DNA of 64,000 bases from Marinifilum_A sediminis. GTDB lineage: Bacteria > Bacteroidota > Bacteroidia > Bacteroidales > Marinifilaceae. The DNA lies in assembly GCA_947496465.1 (NCBI GenBank), contig CANMCX010000009.1, forward strand, positions 1 through 64,000. The letters are read 5' to 3'. The notes under the pieces are model-generated. The model worked only from the letters and a program-made list of their open reading frames with translations, did not search any database and was not told the DNA's origin. Positions 25,387-33,811 of the stretch are shown here, in pieces. How positions within the stretch are numbered: the stretch's first letter is position 1; every line of letters starts with the position of its first letter. A program made the translations under genes and the position numbers.

Positions 25387-26289
25387 ATGAATATCAGCTA
25401 TAGCATTCAAAAAGTTAATTTCTTTGCAGATCAATTCGAAGACAAAGGAAAAGTGAACGAAGAAGAATTGATTGATGCATTCTATAATTTTCCCTTTGTT
25501 GAACAGTTTGAGGAAGCTAAAAATAGAAAATTGACATCCTGTTTTCCTAAAATTATTTTTAAGAGTGATTGTGGACTATCTCTAAGTATTTGGGCAGAGA
25601 GTGAAGAAGGTTTTTTCTTAAAATATGAAAACGAATCGCAGGAATCAGAATTTTATATTTCAAACGAATTCAATGCAAGTAATGATGGATTAATTGTTGA
25701 GAATATCATTGAACTTTTTAGCAAAGGAAAAATAGAAAACCTTTTAACATTACGTCCAAAGGAAAATGCCGATCAACTTGCCGCTTTAAGCAAGAAGCTG
25801 AAAATTAGCAATAATGATCAAGCGAAAACCTATAAATATAAGGAAAAGAAGAAATTCAAACATTTTACCTGGCTAATTATCTGCCTTATCTCTACCCTTA
25901 TCTTTTCTTTCTTTTTAAAAGGAAGAGATTTTGATATTGCATGGAAAATATATTTGTTCTTTAGTATGTATTGGTTACCATCACTGCTACTTTATTTTAG
26001 TTATTGGCTTAAAAATGAGAACACCACCATCCTTATAGATCGTGAGTTAAAAACCATTACTTATGAAAAAGATGGAACAAGAATTAAGCTTAATCGTGCT
26101 GACATTTGTGATTGTTCATTGATCGAAACCCGATCATCCAGAAGATTTGTACACTCTTTTCGTTATTTATCAATAGAGCAAAATAATGAAAGGAACTTTG
26201 TTATTACAAATATAATTGTTGAACCTGAACTGATTATTGAAGCACTTAATTTGCATTATAGAGTGAAAAGAAAATTTTTACCTTTTTAA
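25387..26289 (+). CDS. Hypothetical two-helix membrane protein
   Basis: 300 residues without a recognised family. An N-terminal soluble part (1-155) is followed by two membrane helices (about 160-180 and 190-210) and a C-terminal ~90-residue region with beta-strand character (TTILIDRELKTITYEKDGTRIKL) that resembles small PH-like domains of other Bacteroidota membrane proteins. Function unknown. Confidence 0.65.
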   Translation: MNISYSIQKVNFFADQFEDKGKVNEEELIDAFYNFPFVEQFEEAKNRKLTSCFPKIIFKSDCGLSLSIWAESEEGFFLKYENESQESEFYISNEFNASNDGLIVENIIELFSKGKIENLLTLRPKENADQLAALSKKLKISNNDQAKTYKYKEKKKFKHFTWLIICLISTLIFSFFLKGRDFDIAWKIYLFFSMYWLPSLLLYFSYWLKNENTTILIDRELKTITYEKDGTRIKLNRADICDCSLIETRSSRRFVHSFRYLSIEQNNERNFVITNIIVEPELIIEALNLHYRVKRKFLPF

Positions 26290-26336
26290 TTTTGGTATAG
26301 ATACAATTGCTAACAAAATCATAAATCATTTGAAAA

Positions 26337-26828
26337 ATGAAAGCATCTTTTAAAACTTTACTAATTATTTTATTAATTCTTATTGGCATGAACAAAATAC
26401 AGGCGCAAACTACAGAGACAAAACTTGATCAAGTTGAATTAATGAAACAGTTTATTGGAAGCTGGAAGGGCGAATTTGGTGACAACTCCGTATTTGTATG
26501 TGAGAACAAACAGTTTGCAAACGGGATTATATCTACTAGCCAAATTACTATCAATGGTGAAATTATTGAGTCGGTTGCACAACTTTATGGATATGATAAT
26601 AAAACAGACAAGTTTATTATTGCAGAACTTAAAAGATCTACCTCTGTCATAGAAATCTGCTCAACCTGGTTTACATCTAAAAATACAGGTGAGATTATTA
26701 TTACCAACCCGGATAATGCTCCTTTTAGATTTAAATTTGAATTCAAAACTCCGGATATACTTGAGCAAACAGCGATACAGGATGATAAAGTGGTCAATAA
26801 AATTATACTTGAGCGAGTAGTAAATTAA
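26337..26828 (+). CDS. Secreted DUF1579-like protein
   Basis: 163 residues with a clear signal peptide (FKTLLIILLILIGMNKIQAQ). The mature part, with MKQFIGSWKGEF, a series of beta strands and EQTAIQDDKVVNKIILERV, fits the lipocalin-like DUF1579 family. It is likely periplasmic or exported; function unknown. The sequence right after its stop contains a relic of another gene. Confidence 0.6.
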   Translation: MKASFKTLLIILLILIGMNKIQAQTTETKLDQVELMKQFIGSWKGEFGDNSVFVCENKQFANGIISTSQITINGEIIESVAQLYGYDNKTDKFIIAELKRSTSVIEICSTWFTSKNTGEIIITNPDNAPFRFKFEFKTPDILEQTAIQDDKVVNKIILERVVN

Positions 26829-26857
26829 AAACATTTCAAAATCAGCATTATCCCCTT

Positions 26858-26935
26858 TTTGAGAAGAATTTAAAAGTGAGTGCAACTATTCGTAACTGGA
26901 ACAGTTGTAAAGCTGATGGAGCTGTTAAAAACATG
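26858..26935 (+). pseudogene. Relic of a second DUF1697 gene (3' end)
   Basis: The frame reads FEKNLKVSATIRNWN, matching FEKNLKVSATTRNWK near the C-terminus of the intact DUF1697 protein at 23,475-24,011, then shifts frame while DNA similarity continues (AAGCTGATGGAGCTG against AAGCTTTGGGAGCTG). No start or upstream body is present. It is a leftover of a duplicated or replaced gene. Confidence 0.65.
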
Positions 26936-26942
26936 AGTCACT

Positions 26943-27482
26943 ATGAAAAAAACTGTTATATATTTAATTATTATTTTTAGTTGGCTAAGTGCTTATTCTC
27001 AATCTGATTTAGATAAATCATTAGATAATGTTAAATCAATTGAGTTACCTATTATTGATTCGATAGGACATATATTGAATTCTCAATCAATAGTTATTGA
27101 TTCCACAAGCTGGAATAATCTAGAACTTGATACTTTAGAAAAGTTTAATGAGCAATTTAATTATTCAATAAGAGGTTATTGGAAGATTCAAAATTCCAAA
27201 ATTCTATTAATTAAAAGAGCGTCCACGGAAGAAAACATTCATTGGGTTGTTCTTTTTTATGAAAATACTTTATCGGATTGGTTGATGACAGCCTATGATA
27301 ATTCAGAAGGTTTCTTAAGTATTAATTCTCATATAAATTGGGATAGAGTAATAATACATTCATGGAATGAATTTGCGGATAGTAAGCGAATTATTAAAGA
27401 ATATCACATAGAATATACTGAGAAGAATAGCATCAAATTTATTGAAAGGAAAACAGTTTCTGAAGATCTAATTGAAAAATAG
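26943..27482 (+). CDS. Hypothetical secreted protein
   Basis: 179 residues with a signal peptide (VIYLIIIFSWLSAYSQS; cleavage near residue 20). The mature region has no motif I recognise. Codon use and base composition are strongly AT-rich, as for its neighbours. It is followed after 34 bases by a lipoprotein gene on the same strand. Confidence 0.6.
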   Translation: MKKTVIYLIIIFSWLSAYSQSDLDKSLDNVKSIELPIIDSIGHILNSQSIVIDSTSWNNLELDTLEKFNEQFNYSIRGYWKIQNSKILLIKRASTEENIHWVVLFYENTLSDWLMTAYDNSEGFLSINSHINWDRVIIHSWNEFADSKRIIKEYHIEYTEKNSIKFIERKTVSEDLIEK

Positions 27483-27516
27483 ATAAATGTTAATACTTAA
27501 ATCGCAATAAATTAAA

Positions 27517-28065
27517 ATGAAAACATATACTTTAATATTATTTGCATTAGTTATTTACTCTTGCTCATCACCTAATGAAGATAGTCGAATTCGAATATTA
27601 AATTATTCCGTTGGAGACTCATTGGTAAATAACTACGACACGATTAAAGAAATGGATAAACCATCTATTTATGCTCGAGATACTAGGGATCCCAGGATAG
27701 AGTTTAGCCTAATCGACAAATACATATCCAAAATACGCTATAAAAACCTTACCAATAAAGAAATCGAAGATTTTACAATTGAAATCACTGAAAAATTAAA
27801 GCAAAAACCAAAATATCAAAAAGATATAAAGGCAAGTGGGGTTATTTTTTATGGAGAAGATTATAAATGGATAGATTCAATAAGCAAGGATCACATTTCA
27901 ATTTTTATACCTATGAAAAATGGTAAAAAGTTAAAAGGAACCTTATCTATATATAATGAAAAAATATATAAAAACTTAATTCGAAAATTTGATCCTGAAT
28001 ATTATGCTGATTCAATAAGAATGCAAGAATTGAATAAAAATAGATCACTAACCAAACCACAATAA
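27517..28065 (+). CDS. Hypothetical lipoprotein
   Basis: 182 residues. The N-terminus MKTYTLILFALVIYSCSS is a lipoprotein signal with Cys16 as the lipidated residue. The mature protein is Lys-rich, with no recognised domain. Likely anchored to the outer or inner membrane facing the periplasm. Confidence 0.65.
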   Translation: MKTYTLILFALVIYSCSSPNEDSRIRILNYSVGDSLVNNYDTIKEMDKPSIYARDTRDPRIEFSLIDKYISKIRYKNLTNKEIEDFTIEITEKLKQKPKYQKDIKASGVIFYGEDYKWIDSISKDHISIFIPMKNGKKLKGTLSIYNEKIYKNLIRKFDPEYYADSIRMQELNKNRSLTKPQ

Positions 28066-28095
28066 AGACTCAATAAGAATTAAACATCCTTATAA

Positions 28096-28548
28096 ATGAA
28101 CTACGAATTTATAAAAACCCGATTAGCGCCTTGCGGTTTGCACTGCGGAAAATGCTTTGCTTTTAAGGATGGTGACATTGCCAAAAAGAGCCAGGCCCTG
28201 CAAAATGACTTGGGAGAATTCTCGGTTTATGCCGAGCGATTTGTAGATTTACTGAACAAACCAGTATTCGAAAAATATCCCGACTTTAAAGAGATGCTGG
28301 ATTATTTCTCTCTGGCAGAATGCTCGGGTTGCCGAAACGAAAAATGCAAACTGTTCGCAAATTGCAAGCTACGCTCCTGTTCCGAAGAAAAAGGAGTTGA
28401 CTACTGTTTTGAGTGTACTGATTTTCCTTGTGGCAACACCGGGTTCGATGAACACCTAAACCAACGCTCCGTAAACATCAACAAAAGAATGAAAACCATT
28501 GGTGTAGAGGAGTATTACCGGGAGATTAAGGACAAAGCCAGATACTAA
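28096..28548 (+). CDS. DUF3795 cysteine-rich protein
   Basis: 150 residues with the DUF3795 pattern: RLAPCGLHCGKCFAF at the N-terminus, then CSGCRNEKCKLFANCKLRSC and YCFECTDFPC. Twelve or more cysteines in pairs point to metal (zinc or Fe-S) binding. Function unknown. A hairpin terminator lies directly after the stop. Confidence 0.8.
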   Translation: MNYEFIKTRLAPCGLHCGKCFAFKDGDIAKKSQALQNDLGEFSVYAERFVDLLNKPVFEKYPDFKEMLDYFSLAECSGCRNEKCKLFANCKLRSCSEEKGVDYCFECTDFPCGNTGFDEHLNQRSVNINKRMKTIGVEEYYREIKDKARY

Positions 28549-28550
28549 AA

Positions 28551-28570
28551 AAGCCCCAATAAAGGGGCTT
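28551..28570. terminator. Terminator between convergent genes
   Basis: AAGCCCC / GGGGCTT (7-bp stem, 6-base loop). The T-tract (TTTTTT) is on the minus-strand side, so it best fits termination of the minus-strand gene ending at 28,647, and possibly also of the DUF3795 gene. Confidence 0.6.
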
Positions 28571-28646
28571 ACCAAAAATTATGAATTCTTCAATTACCAA
28601 AGGTAAATGTGAAAACTAACTTACGAACATTCTAAAATATATCTAC

Positions 28647-29279
28647 TTAATCCAGTGCTTCTAATGTAATTTTTATGCCTTTGGAACGTAAACCAACTTC
28701 CTTACCGTTCTTCATAAAATAAGCATAATATTCACGAAGCTCAGCCTGAGTAGCATCTCGTCTCTCTCGAGTATCATCGAAATATGGATGAGCTACTACG
28801 CATTGAAAATCGTAAGGACCTCCGTTAATTCTACTGTACAAACGAATGCCTTCGAATGGTGTTTTTTCATAGGTAATGTGAGGCACTCCAGCTACCATTT
28901 TTACATGTAAATCCGGCGCTTTGGTATCCGTATCAATAATTTTTACTGTATTATTCATACCCAAGTCTTCCAACATTTCGGGAGTACAATTTGGACTGGC
29001 TTCCACCAATTTCTTGAAATCCCGCACTATCTTCTCTGTTGGCTTACGATTGGTTTTATAGTTTATCGTTGCTGCCTTGGAAGCCATTCTTTTGGCTATT
29101 TTATCCTCTCTAATATCCGATAAGGTTTTTAGAGCATCAAGTACGGCGGCCACCTGTTCAGGTGAAATACCAAGCGTTTCAGCATACAAATTAATTTTTC
29201 CACTAAAATTATTTGATTTTAGTTCAAATCCTTCTTCTGATTTCTCAACAAAGTCTTTTGTAATTGTTATTTGACTCAT
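28647..29279 (-). CDS. Hypothetical protein
   Basis: 210 residues from ATG 29,279 (MSQITITKDF...); an upstream in-frame extension is less likely. The N-terminal half is helical (LGISPEQVAAVLDALKTL) and the C-terminal half carries GIRLYSRINGGPYDFQCV and KGIKITLEAL, which suggests a fibronectin-III-like or phage-type beta domain. No catalytic motif. It is the only minus-strand gene between the ROK kinase and the GreA/B gene. Confidence 0.55.
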   Translation of the reverse strand: MSQITITKDFVEKSEEGFELKSNNFSGKINLYAETLGISPEQVAAVLDALKTLSDIREDKIAKRMASKAATINYKTNRKPTEKIVRDFKKLVEASPNCTPEMLEDLGMNNTVKIIDTDTKAPDLHVKMVAGVPHITYEKTPFEGIRLYSRINGGPYDFQCVVAHPYFDDTRERRDATQAELREYYAYFMKNGKEVGLRSKGIKITLEALD

Positions 29280-30239
29280 AATAGCAGTTTTATGGTTTAA
29301 CATTTTAGTCTTAATTAAATTTAGCAAATCACAAATCATATAAGCAAGACATTTCCAATTATTTTGACGAAAATAAGAGCATAAAAGTCTGTAAGTCTTT
29401 ATTTATAGGACTTTTATTTTTTAAAAATATTCCATTTTTCACTTCTTAAACTCTCTTTTTTTAGTCATTTTTTCTTCTACACTTTTTAGAAAAAGACTAT
29501 GTTAATTTAAAATTTTATTTATACGTTTTATTAGTCGATTTTTTAATTGGCAAAACTCTTCAACACCCCTTATCTATCCTACTCTTGGCATAAAAGATCA
29601 AAATTACCTTCCAAGTTTCAAAAAATGACGTTCTAATTTTTTGTTTCATATTCGTGTAACACACTTAGCTCTACAAGTCTTATTTATTGGCACATCAAGA
29701 ACACTATTAACTATTTTAAACTAACACATTCATAATTAAAATGTAAAACATTTTCTCAAATTCTGAGAAGTAGAGCCCACATTCTCAACTTCTGAGAATG
29801 TAAATTTGACATCGAAACATGCATTTTTGAGGTGTAAATTTGTATTCTACACTGTTCAGAATGAAATCAAGAGGTTTAAATGACTGTCTCTATTTTGTAG
29901 AATTCATTCTCATTGTTTGAGAATGCAGATCCTAAAGTGTAGAAAACTATAGTGACAAGGAAGATTAGAATCTGAAACTTATAAAATGAATGGCAAGCTG
30001 TTAAAAAATGTGGAACAATAGTATAGAAGTTTACAATAGAATCTGGTTTTTGCTTTACCTAAAACAAACGCCTCTACCCTTCCAATTTATAAAATCTTCT
30101 CCAATTATCCTAAGCATTAAAATTTCATAATAAATACGATACAATACTTATTATTTATCATTAGATTTATACTTTGTATTAGCAAGAGAGGAAATTCTCA
30201 GCCAATGGCTAAAAAAACTCTTGCAAAAATAAAAAGTCA
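29280..30239. other. Gene-free AT-rich region with palindromes
   Basis: About 960 bases without a supportable gene. It holds three palindromes of one type, TTCTCA-N5-TGAGAA (29,753-29,769; 29,780-29,800; 29,905-29,925), several TTCTACAC / GTGTAGAA words nearby, and a GCAAGAG / CTCTTGC hairpin at 30,181-30,224. It separates the core region from the cassette array. Confidence 0.5.
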
Positions 30240-30256
30240 GTTAGGTATAATTTTAA
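30240..30256 (+). repeat. Orphan cassette-start sequence
   Basis: GTTAGGTATAATTTTAA here is identical to the start of the cassette at 38,275-38,291. No matching TATACCTAAC end follows nearby, and an attC-like site begins 28 bases later. This looks like a cassette that lost its gene by deletion. Confidence 0.45.
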
Positions 30257-30283
30257 CCGACAACACAAAGAATAACAATAACT

Positions 30284-30341
30284 TACAACAAACGTCACAT
30301 AAGTGGTATAAGTTGCATTGCAACATATACATACGTTGTGC
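30284..30341 (+). repeat. Short attC-like site (about 58 bp)
   Basis: Begins with TACAAC and ends with GTTGTGC, complementary outer arms. The interior has a hairpin GTATA-GTTGC / GCAAC-TATAC (30,306-30,330) with a 3-base loop. Size and layout fit the shortest integron attC sites. The cassette that follows begins at its GTTGTGCTT. Confidence 0.5.
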
Positions 30342-30440
30342 TTCATGCAGGGAAACTTCAGACAATGAGTATCCTTGATTATTTAGAGTGAATTCTAAAC
30401 AAGAAAAATTTATAAACGAAACCAAAAATAGAATTTAACT

Positions 30441-30632
30441 ATGAGAAAATTTAGGATTGGATTAATAATTTCTGCTGTTGTTGTCATAGTAGTACAACTT
30501 GGCGTTGTTGAATACTCCGATTTAAGTTGGTCAGTAAATGCAGGAAGTTATTGGGGAATAATATCGATGATTTTATTAATAATAAGTATGATTTACTCAA
30601 ACCGATACGAAAAGAAAAATCAGACCAAATAA
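30441..30632 (+). CDS. Small two-helix membrane protein (cassette gene)
   Basis: 63 residues: helix 1 (about 5-24), a short polar loop (YSDLSWSVNAGSYWG) and helix 2 (about 38-54), with a basic C-terminus (RYEKKNQTK). It is the first gene of cassette 2. Not recognised; small membrane proteins like this are frequent in cassette arrays and could be toxins or accessory proteins, but nothing here proves that. Confidence 0.55.
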   Translation: MRKFRIGLIISAVVVIVVQLGVVEYSDLSWSVNAGSYWGIISMILLIISMIYSNRYEKKNQTK

Positions 30633-30728
30633 AATGCTAGAATTTAGTAGTATACAGACTTTTGAAATAACTATCAGATGCTAACTATAAATGAATCCAT
30701 TTAAAATTATGGATTAACAACAATATCA

Positions 30729-31187
30729 TTGATGGGAGAAGTAAGCCAAGAAATATTAAATGCAATTAGGATATTTAAATCTTCCGCTGAACAAATTAAG
30801 AAATTGGATTCTAATTCGAATAAACGTGTTTTTCATGAGCTTCTCAACTATTTCGTGAAATCTGGTGACCGACGCTGGTGGTGGGAAGACTTTAAGCAAG
30901 ATTCATTTGATTTTGTTGATTATGAAAAGCCATTTGAGCATTTGAACGACATTATACCTGATTTAACCAAGAATGTTTGGCTAATGATCGAAGATGACCA
31001 AGAAGATTTTTATCCTATTTATGACTGTAATCCATCAATCATTGGAGATATTATTGGCGAGTGTTTTGGTTTTGAATATTATGTCTTTGACAAAAACAAA
31101 GAGTGGGTGATTTGCGAGAATCATCACAATAGATTAATAGGTATTGGACAAATACTGCAAGAGAAAAATATTGATAAAATTAAATAA
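30729..31187 (+). CDS. Hypothetical protein, DUF6756-like (cassette gene)
   Basis: 152 residues, soluble, acidic and Trp-rich. The central segment RRWWWEDFK followed by NVWLMIEDDQEDFYPIYD and FGFEYYVFDKNKEWVICENHH resembles DUF6756/immunity-type small proteins, but the family match is from memory and weak. MGEV at the second Met is an alternative start. It closes cassette 2. Confidence 0.6.
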   Translation: MMGEVSQEILNAIRIFKSSAEQIKKLDSNSNKRVFHELLNYFVKSGDRRWWWEDFKQDSFDFVDYEKPFEHLNDIIPDLTKNVWLMIEDDQEDFYPIYDCNPSIIGDIIGECFGFEYYVFDKNKEWVICENHHNRLIGIGQILQEKNIDKIK

Positions 31188-31194
31188 AGCACGA

Positions 31195-31391
31195 AAGCAC
31201 AACACGCGCTCATATAACATAGGCGGGTAGTGGGTTTTCGAAGGTTTTGTGCTTTTAATGAGCAACGGCAAGGTAGCCATTTTAGAATTGTTATAGTTAA
31301 ATGTAATCCTAAAATGGCTACCTTGCCTTTTTATAAGATTTGAAACATAAATCAACTAAGGCGCCTACGTTACATAGCGCCATCCGTTACC
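31195..31391 (+). repeat. attC-like site A2 (second copy of the 170-bp hairpin)
   Basis: Positions 31,219-31,390 match 640-810 at about 95% by eye. Ends fold together: GCGCT, ATATAAC and TAGGCG on the 5' side pair with CGCCTA, GTTACAT and AGCGC on the 3' side. The inner hairpin is a perfect 19-bp stem (31,267-31,285 with 31,309-31,327); compared with A1 one stem position differs on one arm. The outermost bases differ from A1 and instead match the flanking cassettes, as expected for attC R arms. Confidence 0.72.
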
Positions 31392-31448
31392 ATGCATTAT
31401 GCCTCGTCCTGGAATATGCATATATAATATTTGATAATTTTTATATAA

Positions 31449-32315
31449 ATGACAGACTCTGAGATAAGACTGTATTCTTTAGATGATAATACACTTGATG
31501 GTATTAAAGAATTGTCAGAAGATACATTTGAACAAATTAAAAATGACATTAACATTATAAATAATTATAAATCACATTTTTTAGTTTTTGAATATTTTCA
31601 ATTAAACTTACTTGAATTTGACAAGTTAAAAAAGAAGTTATATAATGTCCCTGTTACTAATATTGACATTAAAACTATAGAAAGTGCTAAATTTCATCTG
31701 GAAATAAATAGAGTAGCATTTAACTTATTGTCGTCTTTTAGATTTTTTTTAGATCATGCTGAAACACATATCAAAAGACAATTTGGCAAAAAATCAAATG
31801 AATCGAAAGACTTTAAAACTTTGACAAGTTCTTTCTATGATGAATATTTTAGCTATAGATTTCTATATAAACTCAGGAATTTTTCTCAGCACCTTGGTTT
31901 TCCAATAGAAAGAACTCACTATAAAACCATACATAATGAGATCAATCCTGAAAAATCACAAGGTAATTTTAAACTAATTGTAGGAAAAAGTACTTTGTTA
32001 AAGGAGTCTGATTTACTTGGAGCTTTAAAAAATGAAATTGAAAGTATGGAGGGTGATATTGATATAATTCCTTTTGTATATCAATTGGGGAAACTGGTAG
32101 GTAGACTTGAGAAAAGAATCTATTCTTTTCATAGTTTGCAGCTTGTGGAATCAATATCAAATTTAGAATTATTTGCAGGTAAATATAAAACCTCAACGAA
32201 TAATATTTTAATCATATTTGATAGCAATTTACAAGAAGGACAGTTTAATACGCTAACAATACCATTTGATGAAATTAAAGAAATAGAAAGTTTTAAAAAT
32301 TGGAACTGGAATTAA
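31449..32315 (+). CDS. HEPN-like hypothetical protein (cassette gene)
   Basis: 288 residues, mostly helical up to about 180. The segment YKLRNFSQHLGFPI contains R-x4-H (RNFSQH), the signature of HEPN ribonuclease domains, in a suitable helical context. The C-terminal third is different and unassigned. If active it would be an RNase or nucleotidyl-modified partner in defence or stress. The family assignment rests on this motif and is tentative. The gene is alone in cassette 3. Confidence 0.6.
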   Translation: MTDSEIRLYSLDDNTLDGIKELSEDTFEQIKNDINIINNYKSHFLVFEYFQLNLLEFDKLKKKLYNVPVTNIDIKTIESAKFHLEINRVAFNLLSSFRFFLDHAETHIKRQFGKKSNESKDFKTLTSSFYDEYFSYRFLYKLRNFSQHLGFPIERTHYKTIHNEINPEKSQGNFKLIVGKSTLLKESDLLGALKNEIESMEGDIDIIPFVYQLGKLVGRLEKRIYSFHSLQLVESISNLELFAGKYKTSTNNILIIFDSNLQEGQFNTLTIPFDEIKEIESFKNWNWN

Positions 32316-32325
32316 AACGCATGGT

Positions 32326-32639
32326 AACAAAAGTAACCGTTGCGCATCCACATAAAATTAGATTGATACAATCTAAAAGCCTTAAAAGTTTGTCGATTGG
32401 CTAGCTTTTAAGGCTTTGTTTATTTTTTCAGTTGTTGAAAAAATAAAATTATTAAGGAATTAAATCAGATCAGCAGCTTAAAAAGAAAAATAGAATTTGG
32501 AAGGTCTATTACAGAAATGTATTTTTAGATAGGCTAAGGAAAATAAAGTAAGATCAAAAGAATCATCAACAAGGGTAAAGACTAATTTGGTGTAAAGTCT
32601 AATCTTTAACTTGTGTGAAGGAAGTGCCTTTACGAACAT
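32326..32639 (+). repeat. Type-B cassette-boundary repeat B1 (full length)
   Basis: 314 bases from AACAAAAGTAACCGTTGCGC to CCTTTACGAACAT. Contains a 13-bp perfect hairpin AAAGCCTTAAAAG / CTTTTAAGGCTTT (32,376-32,388; 32,405-32,417) followed by TGTTTATTTTTT, which should terminate transcription, then a conserved ~150-base stretch including GGAAGGTCTATTACAGAAATG. Homologous elements occur after most plus-strand genes up to 39,131. No gene is present here. Confidence 0.75.
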
Positions 32640-32642
32640 ACT

Positions 32643-33266
32643 ATGAAAACATTAAAAATAAACATATTACTACTGTTAATTCCGTTTAGTTTAATTGGAC
32701 AGAATGTGACAGTAATTCATAAAGATGATAACTCCTCTGCTCCGATTAAAACTAAAATATTAACAATGGACAATCATTTGGCAGTGATTTTTCCTAAAGA
32801 ATATGAGCCTAAATTCAATGTTGAATATTTAAAAAACAGGTTTACCCCAGACAGTTTGATCATTAAACATGTTGACAAAAAAATAGAAGAGCTATACATA
32901 GATGCAACTAAAATGTATTTAAAAGCTGAATGGAAAACTTTGGAACAGAACAAATCCTACTATGATTGGGATAAATTGGTGGAGAATAAGAAAGAAAGAG
33001 AAAAAAAACTTATTTCAGCAACATCTAAGAAAAGGAAGAAGCTTGCAAAAATGGATAGACAATATCTAGGTTTAATCAATTCCAAAGGAGAAAGGATTAT
33101 TTTGGTACAGTTCATAAAATTAAAAAAGAATGATTACAACTTAAGGACTTCTATTAAAGATGAGTGGATTGTGGGATGTGGAGATTGGTTTGAAGAGAAT
33201 ACAGAATCTTATGAATATGTTATTGATAGAGATAAGATGTATTTATTTGGTTGGACAGAAAGATGA
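32643..33266 (+). CDS. Hypothetical secreted protein (cassette region)
   Basis: 207 residues with a signal peptide (INILLLLIPFSLIGQN; cleavage near 19). The mature protein is Lys-rich with a helical middle (KKEREKKLISATSKKRKKL) and no known family. It lies between type-B repeat B1 and a diverged boundary element; the sequence after the stop, CCCCATAACAAAAG, has the same AACAAAAG junction as other cassettes. Confidence 0.55.
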   Translation: MKTLKINILLLLIPFSLIGQNVTVIHKDDNSSAPIKTKILTMDNHLAVIFPKEYEPKFNVEYLKNRFTPDSLIIKHVDKKIEELYIDATKMYLKAEWKTLEQNKSYYDWDKLVENKKEREKKLISATSKKRKKLAKMDRQYLGLINSKGERIILVQFIKLKKNDYNLRTSIKDEWIVGCGDWFEENTESYEYVIDRDKMYLFGWTER

Positions 33267-33375
33267 ATCGTAAACCCCATAACAAAAGTTAAAATTAATG
33301 GGAGGTGACGCTCAACTTGATAATGTAACAAAAACAATAAACTTTTAAAATATAGAGAAAAGAGTATTCGGTTAA

Positions 33376-33432
33376 CAGACCACATAGTGTAAACTATGTG
33401 ACTTGTACAACTGTAAACTATCTCCCTGTACA
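33376..33432. mobile_element. Insertion-sequence end remnant, inverted (C3)
   Basis: The reverse complement (CAGGGAGATAGTTTACAG ... CACATAGTTTACACTATGTG) resembles the repeats at 819-918 and 39,445-39,541, which carry two spaced ATAGTTTACA motifs. It is therefore probably the opposite end of the same type of element. No transposase remains nearby. Confidence 0.4.
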
Positions 33433-33501
33433 TACATAACCTAATACACCTGATCTTACTTAGGATAACATTCTTGTTTAAAGTGAAAAAGGTACAAATT
33501 A

Positions 33502-33798
33502 ATGAAGACTATTATTAATCACATTTTAAACTTTTTCTCATCTTCTGACAAAGAAGATGAACATTTAGTTGAAATCCAACGGAATGATAAATGCTACTGT
33601 GACAGCGGTAAAAAATATAAAAACTGTCATTTAATCAAATTGCAAAAGAAAGGAAAAATTGCACTTTATTCCATTGACAAGAATGGGATCAATAAAAGAG
33701 TGGAGATACTTTCAAAGAGAAAATATAAGAACCAATCTATTCGCTTCAGAACAAACTTAACTGGTAAAGACATAGGAGGCGGTGGAAATCTTGAATAA
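33502..33798 (+). CDS. SEC-C motif protein (cassette region)
   Basis: 98 residues. The segment DKCYCDSGKKYKNCHL (about 31-46) is a SEC-C zinc-binding motif, as found at the C-terminus of SecA and in small stand-alone proteins. The remainder is basic and short. It may bind zinc and interact with SecA, SecB-like partners or nucleic acid; the specific role is unknown. Ends in ...CTACAACAAAAG, the common cassette-end junction. Confidence 0.75.
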   Translation: MKTIINHILNFFSSSDKEDEHLVEIQRNDKCYCDSGKKYKNCHLIKLQKKGKIALYSIDKNGINKRVEILSKRKYKNQSIRFRTNLTGKDIGGGGNLE

Positions 33799-33811
33799 CA
33801 CAACGCGCTAC

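Larger units (their letters stand above)
30335..31385 (+). mobile_element. Integron-like gene cassette 2 (two genes)
   Basis: Start GTTGTGCTT (30,335-30,343) and end AAGCACAAC (31,195-31,203) are exact reverse complements, placed upstream of the first gene and 7 bases after the second. The attC-like site A2 follows and ends at the next GTTAC (31,386). Both genes are short, plus-strand and of unknown function, as is common for integron cassettes. Confidence 0.68.
31386..32642 (+). mobile_element. Integron-like gene cassette 3
   Basis: Start GTTACCATGC (31,386-31,395) and end GCATGGTAAC (32,319-32,328) are a perfect 10-base reverse-complement pair, the end lying 3 bases after the gene's stop codon. 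The site that follows the AAC is a type-B repeat element (32,326-32,639), which ties type-B elements to cassette ends. Right limit is uncertain because the type-B 3' border does not show a GTT core. Confidence 0.65.

Noticed and set aside
30441..31187. Toxin-antitoxin pair (63-residue membrane protein plus 152-residue protein)
   Set aside because: Size and order would allow it, but there is a 96-base gap, no recognisable toxin or antitoxin motif and no overlapping translation.
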